Below are positions 40,309 to 51,566 of a stretch of DNA of 64,000 nt, piece after piece. The notes under the pieces are model-generated. The model saw nothing but the letters and a program-made list of their open reading frames with translations. It ran no database searches and was not told the origin of the DNA. Origin of the DNA: Mesocentrotus franciscanus (taxonomy: Eukaryota; Echinodermata; Echinoidea; Camarodonta; Strongylocentrotidae). The position numbers and the translations under genes were made by a program. Position 1 is the first letter of the stretch. Every line of letters starts with the position of its first letter. Location: positions 10,213,973-10,277,972 of the forward strand of contig CP137679.1 of the NCBI GenBank assembly GCA_037976565.1, given 5' to 3'.

Positions 40309-40797
40309 ATGGATATATTGCAGTATTCCGGACAGCCCATTCATCGAGGTGGGCAAATGCCCGCGAATGGACAAAATTTCGACCCGACCGTGGCGGCCTT
40401 GGTCTCGTCGATGCGGCAAGATTTGGTTCCCGAATCGTCCACTCCAATTCCAAATGGATATTCGTCCTTTTCTCCGAATTCCACTCAAATGGATATTTAT
40501 TCGCCAGTTTCGCAGGCAGATTTCCGTAGTCAGATATCTCCAGTTCCCAGTAACGGCTACAAAGTGCAAGATGTTACTTACGATTATGGACAGGAGAGCG
40601 AGCAAAGTCGTAGACACCATCCCCAAAACGGGAGAACCAGTCCAATGATCCAAGGGCGAGGGTTCATGATAACCGGGACTCCGTCCCCGAGATCTTCCCT
40701 GGATGGTTCCCATCAGCCCGCTAGCTATCAACATCACCAGCCGAGTCATCATCACCATCATCACCATCATCATCACTCGCCAGCTCTAGCTAAGCAG
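40309..40797 (+). CDS. Unknown gene, first exon A (163 residues)
   Basis: ATG at 40309 opens MDILQYSGQPIHRGG and runs in frame to donor cag|gtatag, phase 0. Composition is low-complexity: Ser, Pro, Gln, Asn, with TPSPRSSLDG and a run of ten His encoded at 40747-40776. Upstream ATGs at 40149 and 40173 are in short frames. The CG-containing codons here contrast with the AT-rich flanks. Confidence 0.75.
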
Positions 40798-43700
40798 GTA
40801 TAGCTATTTTTTAAAGAATGATAAATATATTTATTTAAAAACATTAAATGTAAATCATGAAATATTACGGTAAAAAACTAAAAATGTGCCTAGAATCTAG
40901 GCCTATGGCTATGCTGGGTAATAATGATTTAGATTATAATTGATATGAATGAGTTCAATGAATGGAAGGGGGGAAAAGAGTTTCATATACCATAATTTAT
41001 CCAGGAATATTGTACTTTTCTTGATGTATATTTAAAATTTCCAGGCATTTTCTCTTTTCACTTTCTTCAATTTTCTTCTAATTTCTAAGTAATTTTGTGA
41101 ATCACTTAAAGGGGAAGTCCATCCTGATAATTGATATCAAGTTGGTTTCAATAGAAGCAGAAAAAATGAGAGGAACAGGTCAGTACAAGTTTGAGCAAAA
41201 TCTGATTAAAAATAAGAAAGTTAAGAATATTTGAACATGAGATCAATCAAACACAAATTGGCAAAACTGTGACGAATTTTGCAAGCTCCTCTCCAATTTG
41301 CTCTGTACATAAAATGTCATAAACTTTCATTTTCTCAGTCATTGATGACGGAATAGATTTGTTTCATACAGGGGTTGTATAGAAATATATTTATTTGCAA
41401 TAATTATATTTAGGGTGCATGATTGAACAATTTCTTTAGGGAAAATATATATATAAATTTTTAAACTACAGATCAAATGTGGTTAAGTCAAATATTTTGT
41501 CATTATCAAAGTGTATATTTATTATGGGGGGCAAATTATGACAGAATCCTTTTGTTTTATTCCCATTTCAATCAACAAATTGAAATATTTGATATTTCTT
41601 TGTGGTTTGTACATGTAGTTTTATACATTTTCTAGCATCAATTTCAAAATGAAAGGTTCAATTAAAATGTCATGAAACTGACTTTTAAGTTTTTGTTTTG
41701 TGTTTTATAGGAGATCATTATAAATAGTGAATACAAGTTAAATATACACATTTTAAATAATTTTTCATGATAATTATTTTACATTCCAAATAATTTCCAA
41801 ATAATTTCAAATCTTTTCATTAAATGTGTATCCCAAAGATTTGTCTTCAATACAATTTAAGACAAAGTGCATAACACGTTTATCTGCAAAGAAAATACAT
41901 GAACATGTACACCTGTACATTATGTTAAATGAATAATTGCTATGCACAATAAGCAATATTATCTTTTGATTTATTCAAGGGGGAAGGTATACAAATCTTC
42001 TGAAAATGTATGAAACTATGAAGAAAGAAAATATATGATACTTTTTGCAGATAGGCTAAAACAAATTTACCCTTTTATTTATTTGAATATTTGCCAATAA
42101 GTGGGCATCAATATTATCAATATTGTTGTAATAAAATTGATGAATGTCCACTGTCAATACACTCAATATTTTAATTGTTTAATTTATTATAAATGAAAGC
42201 AAAAAATCATTGGAAAATCTGTTAAAAGTTTTAAAAGATATGAATGCATTATGATTAGAGTCATTCTTAAACATACATTGTAGCTTTAAGTATAGGTAGT
42301 AGTGAGGCAAAAAAGACAGTGCACTATTTTAACTGATAACTAGGGAGAAGAACTGGATCAATTAGTTAATTAGTTAATTGACCTCAGCAATGCCCTCAAC
42401 CTTTGTTTGTAATGCCACCAAAGAGGTGTAAACCCATTCCAAATCTCTCGACAAATACAAACCATGGAGAAACAAAAATCCTGTTTACTTTTATGATGAA
42501 TTATACATGTACATGTAGCTCGATCCCTTGTCAGATTTCTCAGTGCAAATAGAGAGACCAATGTACAAAGTTCAGGAGACAATTTGATTTCTGAATTGCT
42601 TGAAGTATTTCATTAATCTTTACTGCATTTAGCGGAACAAACCGGCTTTGAACTGCACCATTCTTTTGGCATATATATTGAACTTTGTGTACCTCTTGTG
42701 CAAGCAATAACCGGCTGAATCATATATCTACCGGTATATTACATAGTGCACTTCCTAAATCAAATCTAACAGTTTTTGTTCTGTGATTCTCAAATTTAAT
42801 TCCGCTTCTTGAAGCATTGGTGCACAATCGTGTGAAAATTTGCTGTTACAAGCAAAATGCTGATGACTCCTTGATTTTCATTGAGACGCCTGCATAAGTT
42901 GGAAAGATGGTTATTTTGAAGGAGGAATGTTTGGTCAATACTTGTCATGGAGGAGGCTTTGGATATTGGTAATATCGATTTTGATATCGAAGATTTAGAA
43001 AGCGGAGATAGTGATCACTCGGTAAGTCATAGAGGAAGATCAGTAAAATATGTGAATTATTGGGTTTTATTTTTTTTTAATATGACAATCAAAAAAATAA
43101 AAGGTTTTAGGGTGAAGATTGTAGGCTTGGATGATGTCTTGAAGAGTTGATTCTTTTGTTAACAGGTAGTATTTGTTTCTAAAGTGTGATTTACAAAAAA
43201 AGAGAATGACACATTTTACAAACATTAGTTTCAGTTTAAGAGATATCAAATTCATTCAGGTACATATACTTGTTAGTGGCTTATCTTTCATTCTTGTAAA
43301 TAAAAAAGTCAGTCTCATAATGTATCTGTAAGTCAGTGTATGCAGTCTGCTTCTGATGTGGTCAAAGAAATTGCATACCCGGTATATCATAGACAATGTC
43401 ATCATGCTCAGCACTTACAATTAAACTCATGGATATGATTATGTCCAAAAAGTTGAGATGCAAAAAGAACATTTATCTTATTCTGTCAGCAGTCATGCAT
43501 ACAATGTACATGTACATGTACATGGCCTGTTACATCTCGCCTCTATTTAGGAAATAGTTTAAAAATAAACTACAGAAAACTTCAAGATTCAGACTTTTAA
43601 ACAGATCTTTGTGTATGTTACTTAGGTAAGTTAGGTTACATACATGTATACGTAGTGCAGATGCACTTTATATTGATTCAAGTTTGAAATATGATGAAAG

Positions 43701-46142
43701 AGTCTTTGACTTGACCATAGTCAATGTGAATAACTCTGACATGATCAATTGCATATGAAATGAAAGTACCAAGACTGGTACCCTGCTGATTTGTATGTGT
43801 ACAATGTGTCCCGGAATGTTGTTGATATATACATGTATATATATTATATTTATAAATTTATAATAGATGGTTGTGACTGAACTGGTTTTTGCAGTATTAC
43901 ATACATGTACATTGTAGGCCTATACATTAATGAGAAGTGAGAACCATGATAAATGATCAAATTACATTGTAACAATACCGGTACTTTGTCTCCTGAGTCC
44001 TCCAATGACTTTACTTTTTTTTGTAGAATGATAAGACTTGAAACTTGTGTGTGTGTGTGTGTGTGTGTGTTACGGGGGTTCAAAACGTGAACAATTGAAA
44101 TGGAGTTTGAGAGAATATTGGTAGAGTATTCATTAGTCAAACTGGCATAAATATAGTACATGTACATGTGTGTTCTAGATTACTTGCATAAAACTAATAT
44201 CATTGATGGTAATTTCCATGGAAACCATGACTGCAATGGCTGTTGAGTGATGTTGCCATAGTAATTAATATAAATGGCGAAGTTACCTTCAATGGTATAC
44301 AAATAATGAATGCTTACAGTACATGTATAAGTTCAATAGTGCGAATATTTTCATTGAAAGATTAACGTTCTATTCAATGAGGCGTCAGCCGAGTTGAGTA
44401 GAATTAACGTTTATCTTTCAACGAATGAAAGTTATTCGCACTATTGAAAGAATGAAAACATTCATTATATGTTTTATATATATTAAAGATAAATTGAAGT
44501 TGGAGTCAGGCCTTCTCGATTACATTCAGATTGCTAATATAACAATGGGATACTCGCAGGGCAGAGAGGTACGTAGTCTGCATATAACCAAAAATGCACG
44601 CTCGTTGAATAATACTACGGCGAATAGTACCAAAAATGCACGCCCGTGCAATAGTATATCTATTGAATATCATGTGACCAACAATCCTCCAATCAAATGA
44701 CAAGGATCTACTTAGGTGTTGTATAATAAGTTTTATGCAACAGGGCCCTGACCCTGGTTTCTCATTTGCCATAAAGTTGGTAAAGTACCTAAATTTACCA
44801 CTTTTAATCATTTTCTCTGTTCTTTGCAGGGTGATGGAGGGTTGATCAACAACAACGGCAGCTATGTGACGTACAACGACAGTCGTGGTGAGTACACACA
44901 CAACAGTCACCCATCCTCCAACATGGCACCTCAGAATGGCTACGTAAGCCCTCCGCCACAGAGCTACCATCCTGTGTCGACGTATTGCGAGGAAATCCAA
45001 TTTGGCACGAGCGGAACATTGGGTAGCGGGGGTGTTGTTATTACCCCCGCACAGCTCTGCCACAGTGCTGTAACGCAGAATGGGGTCAGTGCACCTGATG
45101 GTATTGCTTCTACGGCGATACAGCCTAAACCACCTACAAGCCTGAAGCCACGTGGGTCACGGACACGGAGGAGTCTTCGTGCAGCGGACATGCTCTTGAA
45201 CCGTAGCCGGCAGAGTGTCTCCGATACTGAGGGCAAGCCTCATAAGGTCATGACCCCAGTACCCCCATCAACAGCATCACCAAGAAGTCCGCATTCCCTG
45301 CCGATATGCCGGGCAATGAAGAGAACAGGGCGCCCTCGGTCCGCGAAAGGCTGCAGAAGAACCGTGCCCGTATGGGTGAACTCTTACGCTCACCCAGCCT
45401 ATCAAAGTGGCGGAGGGGGAGCAAAGAGAATCTTGATCTTACAAACGACCAATCCAAAGCAGGCTCGCCATTATCAAACGTAACAAGCCAAGCATACGTC
45501 CCGAACCGCAGGTACAGGAGTGCCGAAAACCTGAACACTTCGTCATATACGCCTACGAGACACCAGATCCATACCTGGACAGTCGGACAGATGGAAGCTA
45601 TTTAGATAGCTCTGATGGTATGTCCACAAGGTCCATAGAGTCTACACCTGCTGACTATCCACCCAGACATCAAGAAAGGAGGCACTCTGTTGGTCAAGCC
45701 CGCCATCGAACAAAGAGCAGGGAAAACCATAGAGGTAGGTAATGTATCTTTAAGTACTCTCATGGCAAAGTTGTGGTTAAGTCTCACTTTCTTCGACTAT
45801 TTGTAGGTATTTGATACCTTCTGAGAGACTCCTTAAAACTCATCTATTTAATTTGTTACTGGCTTTGCTCTACAAGTGGAATGAACAGACTGCCACCATT
45901 AACATTTTTCACACATTACATGTTTGTATAATACTCTGCACGTTGTAGCAGTCCAGGGTTTTGCTCCATGGCGAATAAATAGTTAATATGAGCATTGAGC
46001 AACCTTTATAAGATCTCTCTCATTTCCATTTTTTCCTGAGCATAGAGGCTTTTGCAGGAATACTCAAGCGCAGCGAGCGATTTAGCTTCGGAAAGTACAA
46101 ATTGGACTTTGGGAAATTCAAAAGAGCTAATAAAAATGAACC
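40309..46142 (+). CDS. Unrecognised gene, 5' part (disordered Ser/Pro/His-rich protein)
   Basis: I do not recognise this protein. Visible exons are 40309-40797, 44830-45734 and 46046-46142, with an alternative first exon at 42947-43021. The N-terminal 163 residues are Ser/Pro/Gln-rich and end in a run of ten His. The second exon is low in hydrophobics and carries many basic-plus-Ser sites (SPSLSKWRRGSKENLDL, RRYRSAENLNTSS, RRHSVGQ) that look like kinase or 14-3-3 targets. The third exon is basic and aromatic (FAGILKRSERFSFGKYKLDF). No domain, signal peptide or membrane segment is seen. It could be a cytoplasmic scaffold or signalling adaptor, but that is a guess. Two 1-bp frame breaks occur in the large exon. 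The last visible exon ends in phase 2, so coding continues beyond the window. Confidence 0.7.
41108..41450. repeat. MITE family B, half copy
   Basis: It starts AAAGGGGAAGTCCATCCTGA and includes AAAAAATGAGAGGAACAGG, ATCAATCAAACACAAATTGG and GACGGAATAGATTTG, all shared with 28481-29013. No inverted right terminus is found nearby. Confidence 0.85.
42947..43021 (+). CDS. Unknown gene, alternative first exon B (25 residues)
   Basis: ATG at 42947 encodes MEEALDIGNIDFDIEDLESG and ends DSDHS at a canonical donor tcg|gtaagt, phase 0. The peptide is strongly acidic. The phase equals that of exon A, so both can splice to 44830 in frame. This supports an alternative promoter, although no transcript evidence is available here. 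Confidence 0.55.
44048..44070 (+). repeat. (GT)n microsatellite
   Basis: An uninterrupted TG/GT dinucleotide run of about 11 units. Confidence 0.95.
44306..44467. repeat. Hairpin repeat with GAGGCGTCAGCCGAG core
   Basis: Left arm CAATAGTGCGAATATTTTCA pairs with right arm TGAAAGTTATTCGCACTATTG. Further in, AAAGATTAACGTTCTA pairs imperfectly with TAGAATTAACGTTTATCTTT. The loop region holds TCAATGAGGCGTCAGCCGAG. Its design resembles the three hairpins at 61.4-62.5 kb. Confidence 0.8.
44830..45734 (+). CDS. Unknown gene, large common exon (two 1-bp frame breaks)
   Basis: The acceptor tgttctttgcag precedes 44830 and the donor g|gtaggt follows 45734. It is open from GDGGLINNNGSYVTYNDS to about 45262. 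There the sensible frame moves by one base at a run of five C and continues PINSITKKSAFPADMPG, then SVRERLQKNRARMGELL. A second one-base step near 45551 continues YETPDPYLDSRTDGSYLD and RSIESTPADYPPRHQERR. Both steps fit a missing base. The regions after each step keep a coherent Ser/Arg-rich composition. Confidence 0.75.
46046..46142 (+). CDS. Unknown gene, exon 3 (32 residues)
   Basis: The acceptor ttcctgagcatag precedes 46046 and the donor cc|gtaagg follows 46142. The phase 1 entry matches the 45734 donor. It encodes EAFAGILKRSERFSFGKYKL and DFGKFKRANKNEP, basic and aromatic. The 97-nt length leaves phase 2 for a next exon that I cannot find in the window. Confidence 0.65.
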
Positions 46143-46970
46143 GTAAGGTCATGTCACCTTTTCTGTAGAAAATATAACACAAGATCCTGTGAATGAGAAA
46201 ATAGTCTATTTTATTTTATCAAAAATATTTATCAATATACTGTATTGACACCATGAAATTATAAGAATTTGTCTGCTGCATCATCATATATTGTATACAG
46301 TAGAGCAGTGCTATGAATATAAAGCACAGCCAAAGTTCAATTTGTTATGCTCTGCCAGTAGTACTTAGGCAAAATCCTGACCCATTTCTTCCCCCTTCCT
46401 CATAACCTACCTTCCTGTCTTTCTAATTCAGAGTAATCTTGTCAAATCTTCTTTTCCCTGCCTTGGAAATCCTACCCCCCTCTCCTGAAAGACCTCCCAC
46501 TTCCCTCATAATTAAGATCTGTATAATTTATTGCTTCTCTAGTAGAGCAGTATTTTTGTTTTGTACAGTATGCCTAATATACACAACAGATCTCTAGATA
46601 TTGAAAATATGATATCATAATAAAATGGAGGAAGTGATACATGGTATAAAACAGAGGCATTACTGCTAATTGTTAACCCATTACTCTTTTCTGTGCCATA
46701 CAAACGTGGTTGAGCAGAATGTTAGCTTAGTCATTAAGAATATTCTGTATACTGTGTATTTCTAGAGGTAGCATTATATCCATCATTGTTTGTTTGTTTT
46801 TTATTTGTTTGTTCTATATGTTGATATTAAGGAAGAAATTTAAAATGTATGACAGTTTTGTGTGGTAGATGTAAGAGTGACTATTATGAGAGCTGAGAGG
46901 TGAAATGGTGTTCATAGGAACTGAAACAACTTTATGTTTCTTATGTAAAAGTTTTCTCATTCAGATGTTG

Positions 46971-47165
46971 TACACTCAAACCTGCATTAGTGACCACCTG
47001 TATAGAAAGACCGCTTGTCTATTGAGACCACATTTGTTGTCTTCCTTGAAAATGGTTTCTCATTGAAACATGTACTAAAGGAACCTATACATAAAGATCA
47101 TCTGCCTATAAAGACCACTTTTCTTGTCTCCCTTGGGTGGTCTTTATAGACAGGTTTCACTGTAG
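46971..47165. repeat. MITE family A copy 4
   Basis: It starts TACACTCAAACCTGCATTAG and ends GACAGGTTTCACTGTA. The interior has GACCACCTGTATAGAAAGAC and TTTCTCATTGAAACATGTAC. Confidence 0.9.
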
Positions 47166-47850
47166 TTACTTCCTATTTTTCACCACTCTTGACTTGCTGA
47201 CAATATTGGAAATAATTTGATTCCAAAGCTTGAATTTGTAAAACAGTCCTGCAGAACTTCCATCCTTTCCCTCTACCCCGTAGGGTAATTGAAAGCTCTG
47301 ATTGAGATTCATTAGTACAGACGGAGATAACTTCCTGTCGTTTTAATCACATGGCACTGTGCAAGCTTGCGATATTCTCTGCGAAGAAACAATCATTTAC
47401 ATGTACACATCCCCTTTTACTGGTCTCTTAGTCCCTGACAATTGAAAGTGCGCCTACACCGGTCTCTACTTCTCGGGCAATTATACACAAGTTTGTATTT
47501 CCTAGAGTGCTACAACAGACGACGGATGTCTTTCTTTTCTCCGTACTTTGCGCCAGACTTGCCTCTAAGGCCTTTTTGCGGCTTGACTGCCACTTCCTTC
47601 ATACACTGATGCACTAAAGACCTTCTGCTTTTGAATTCTGGGATAGTTTTGTGCCGAAAGGCTGGCTTTGCTGGACACTTTGGAGTAGAATTGAGGCATG
47701 AGCTCTTTTGCGTGCCTATGTGTCTGTCAGTAAGTCATCAACGTATCGGAGAGTGAATTTGCGGCAAATGGGATTTTTAAGCACATTTGTCTGTCATTAA
47801 GTCATCATCAATGTCTGGATACTAAAGGATTATTTTTCCAGTCTGTGACC

Positions 47851-47908
47851 ATGGCTGTATTGATGAAGTGCATGTCTTTCAAAATGAAGAATGGAACTTA
47901 CATTTATG
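47851..47908 (+). CDS. Weak candidate first exon (19 residues)
   Basis: ATG at 47851 encodes MAVLMKCMSFKMKNGTYIY and meets a consensus donor g|gtaggt in phase 1. This rests only on an ATG and a good donor. Chance occurrence is quite possible. Confidence 0.2.
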
Positions 47909-47940
47909 GTAGGTACATGTACATATTATTTATTATACAT

Positions 47941-48331
47941 CGTTCTTTCTTTCTTTCTCTCTCTTTCTCTTTCTCTCTTTCTTTCTTTTCTTTCTTTCTT
48001 TCTCTTTCTTTCTCTCTTTCTTTCTCTTTCTTTCTCTTTCTTTCTTTCTTTCTCTCTTTCTTTCTTTCTTTCTTTCTTTCTTCTTTCTTTCTTTCTCTCT
48101 TTCTTTCTCTCTTTCTTTCTCTCTTTCTTTTTCTTTCTTTCTCTTTCTTTCTTTCTCTTTCTTTCTTTCTTTCTTTCTCTCTCTCTTTCTCTCTTTCTTT
48201 CTTTCTCTTTTTTTCTTTCTTTCTTTCTTTCTTTTTCTTTCTTTCTCTTTCTTTCTTTCTCTTTCTTTCTTTCTTTCTCTCTCTCTTTCTCTCTTTCTTT
48301 CTCATTCTTTCCCTCTTTCTTTCTTTCTTTC
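47941..48331 (+). repeat. (TTTC)n microsatellite, about 390 bp
   Basis: Imperfect TTTC tetranucleotide repeat with TCTC interruptions. All long frames across it are low-complexity artefacts of Ser/Phe/Leu or Lys/Glu/Arg. Confidence 0.98.
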
Positions 48332-51300
48332 AAATCTCTTTATGAATTAAATTTTGGTCTATATTATACATCTAGCTCAATATTACTTTACAAGATAAAT
48401 AACAGTAGTCAAACATTTTTTCATGAAGACGTTACACTAATGAGTCAGTTGGCACTGATGTTTTACTCATCTGAACATTTATCAAAGTGAATAGTGGAAC
48501 TAAACATTCACAACCAAACATCAATAAAAGAGACCTTTATTCAGACCCTCATCTTCATGTATGTGTGTAGATATACTGTACAAACACATACTGAATGTTT
48601 TTCAATATGAAGGCATTGTAGTTAGGCAGTATGTGTCATTAAAACACTTCTTTCAAACAAGCGAGTACAGTTATGAATCCAGTATCATACTTGTTTTTAT
48701 TTAAATCTGAAAAACAGATGGGTTTTTTAATGTTTAATCAATTATTTGATTCAATACCTAGGTAATGAAATGTGCCTTGGCCCCGATACCCCAAATCACA
48801 ACACTTTATATTGTATGTGTTATCTAATCAGAATTTATTGATTTAATTCTCCATAATCTCAACAGCCATCTAATATTACTTAGTATGCAATATTTGATCA
48901 TAATAACTACCATTGTTCTCTGTAGGTGGTAGCTGTATAGAATTGGTTCAACTCATGCGTGGCATGATTCATATCTTAAATGTGATATAGCGTTGAAAAT
49001 AATATTATATATTTCACCTGTAATAATATTCATACAGTTACATGTACAGCCAGTGGTGTAGTGTGGGCCTAGCCAGTAAGGGGGATTAGTGTCATGGGGT
49101 GGGTGGGGGCGGCAGGGCACCGTCTTAATAAAAATATATATATATAAACAAAGAGGATGAGGTCATTGAGTGATGCATGGGGAGTATTAAAGAGGGTCAT
49201 ATCTGATTCATCTTTTAAGTGTTCTCACTTTGCCATTCCTCTCCAGTTCTTTCTCCCTCCCCTTCTTCTTTTGTTGGCGCCATTTAAACGGTTGGGGGAG
49301 GGGCACATCCACAGTAGCTACAATGTATGCCACTGGTGTTAACTAATCCTAGTACACTTCATGTCTGGTTGTGGATCAGTAGTTCACCTTAAAGAGCTGA
49401 ATTATTTTAGGATTAAAATGGTGTTTACTACTTTACTAGCCCTACACCTGATGGAAATCGTACAACTTGTTGTAGTCCACGACTCCACATACATGTATGA
49501 AGAACGAATGGGTTACTGACTTTCGTGCCATGATGACACTCCCTCCATCCACTTCTTCTTGTCTCGAGCATCCTCTTCATTTAGACTAACCTTACTGCTT
49601 TCTTTCTTCACCATATCTTCCAATTTTTTATTGAAGTGAAGTAAATTTAAGAAATATACATTGTACAAGTGGATTCTCACAAGTATTTGAATTAGTCATC
49701 GAAGAATTTTTTGTATCGAAATGATTGAACTCAAATCTTTGGGTAATAGGATTACAAGGAATTAGATTAAGCTGGGTAGTATGAGTGTGATAAGTTCAAG
49801 AGTTCTTAAAAACTCTTATCAATGCAGCATGTAATGGATTAAACCAACAAACGGTATTAACAGTATTTTATCTGGTATTTTTATTATTTATGAAGAAGAA
49901 AAAAAAATGCAAAAAAGGGGGAGGAGTACATGTTTTTCAAGTGAAATATCATGTGTGCTAATGTGTATGAGTGGAAATCTTGTTCCAAACATGCAAGGGG
50001 AGACATTAAAAATCCTCTGAAAAGCACAGGAAAAATGTCATCAGCTTTTATTGTGCTTTTTTTAACTTTAAAATGGGGTGCAATATTGCACCCCCCCCCC
50101 AAATGGGCCTTCTCACTTCACTGCATTGTTGTAGGTATGATTTAAACAGTTGTTATAGTTATTGTCGTTATTGTCGTTATTGAGGGTTATTGAGTGGATG
50201 ATGGGACCTGTATAGAAAGAAAGAGTAAAGTCTATAGGGGAATGTGTGCATGGGACTACCTCAAACACAAGATTAGATACCTCATTTCCAGTCCACCCTG
50301 TTACTCTTAAATCTTCTGCTTTCACACCATACACTTCTCAGAATGAACTCCTTAATCCATAATTGTCCCGAGACCTTTCACATTCATCCTCCGATACTGA
50401 AGACAAAAAACTGTTTGGGGTAGTAAATGTAGGCATTCTTCTCAAGTCTTCTTGGAACAGATTCACTCAAGAGGATCCTGCACCACTCTGGTATGTCCAA
50501 TTTCTAAAAATGAAAGGCGATGATTAGGGTAGGTATGTGTAGCATTTGTGATGAGCGTGGGAGTAATTGTACTTTGCGTGGTTAGAGCAGATTGAATCTG
50601 ATATTTTACATGCAAGTCATACATGTTGCATACATGCAACCTAAAGCAGTATTAGACCCTAAAGTTCTTTTTATCCATATTGGCTTTTTCTTCAGGCTCC
50701 GCATGGATTTTATCAGTGAACTTAATATTACAAAGTGGAATACTCATTGTTTTTATGATAGACCTTGTGCATATGCATCCATCTTTCTTTAATGATTGGA
50801 ATCAAAGCATATATCGAATTTCAGTGATCCGTTTGCAGTTCCTTTGCCTGGTACTATAGGCCAGTGTTTTCAATCTAATGGTTAGTACCGGTATACAGCA
50901 TTAAACCTTGAAAAATGTGGAAACATTGACAATATAGTTCATGGAAATCTGAAGAGGCTCAAGTGTTATTGGCATCCGGTTATATTTCCATATCGCTCTC
51001 TATGGTTTTGCAATTGGGATAATTGAATTTCCTTCCTTATTATCATGAGAACATACTGTACATGTTCATGAATGTGTACATACCTATAAGGTTCATGTAT
51101 ATACTTGTACCGTAGTCAGCTGACAATGGCCCATCTGTGATTAAACCTGGAGTCTGGAGAGATATGACAGAGCTTTGCGCAAGACTTTCTAGGAAAGACG
51201 TTTTTGTTTTGGGGCTGTCGGTGAAGCTGTTAGCGGTTTTGTCTTTCTAATGATCCTGTGAAAGTCGGGAATGGTTAGCTGTGTTATATTGCTCAGGAAG

Positions 51301-51453
51301 AAAACAGAGATTAAGAGGAAGATTAACCGTTTGGTTCCTAATGGGTGAGTTAGCTATTCGATATTCCTTTAAACATAAGAAATAATGATATAGTACATGT
51401 ACATGTATGTATGAGAAAAGCATTCTGACTATTGAACTATAATAATATATAAC

Positions 51454-51566
51454 AGGGTCCAGTCTTATAAAGAGTTGGATTGATTCAAATCAATCGCAAC
51501 TCCTATCTCTGAAGTACGCAGTCTCACTTGATTTGAATCAATCGCAACTCTTTATAATACAGGGCC
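51454..51566. repeat. MITE family D copy 3
   Basis: It starts GGGTCCAGTCTTATAAAGAG and ends CTCTTTATAATACAGGGCC, with inner GATTGATTCAAATCAATCGC. Inverted termini match the other family D copies. Confidence 0.85.

Larger units (their letters stand above)
40798..44829 (+). other. Intron(s) of the unknown gene (40798-44829)
   Basis: AT-rich. It contains a half copy of MITE family B (41108-41450), alternative first exon B (42947-43021), a GT dinucleotide run (44048-44070) and a hairpin repeat (44306-44467). Nothing else is supportable. Confidence 0.6.

Noticed and set aside
40291..40776. Minus-strand open frame of 161 codons
   Set aside because: It is the antisense of exon A, and its Met-rich start comes from the His codon run.
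47891..48490. Open frames of up to 199 codons on both strands
   Set aside because: They are translations of the TTTC microsatellite with Ser/Phe/Leu or Lys/Glu/Arg monotony and no coding signal.
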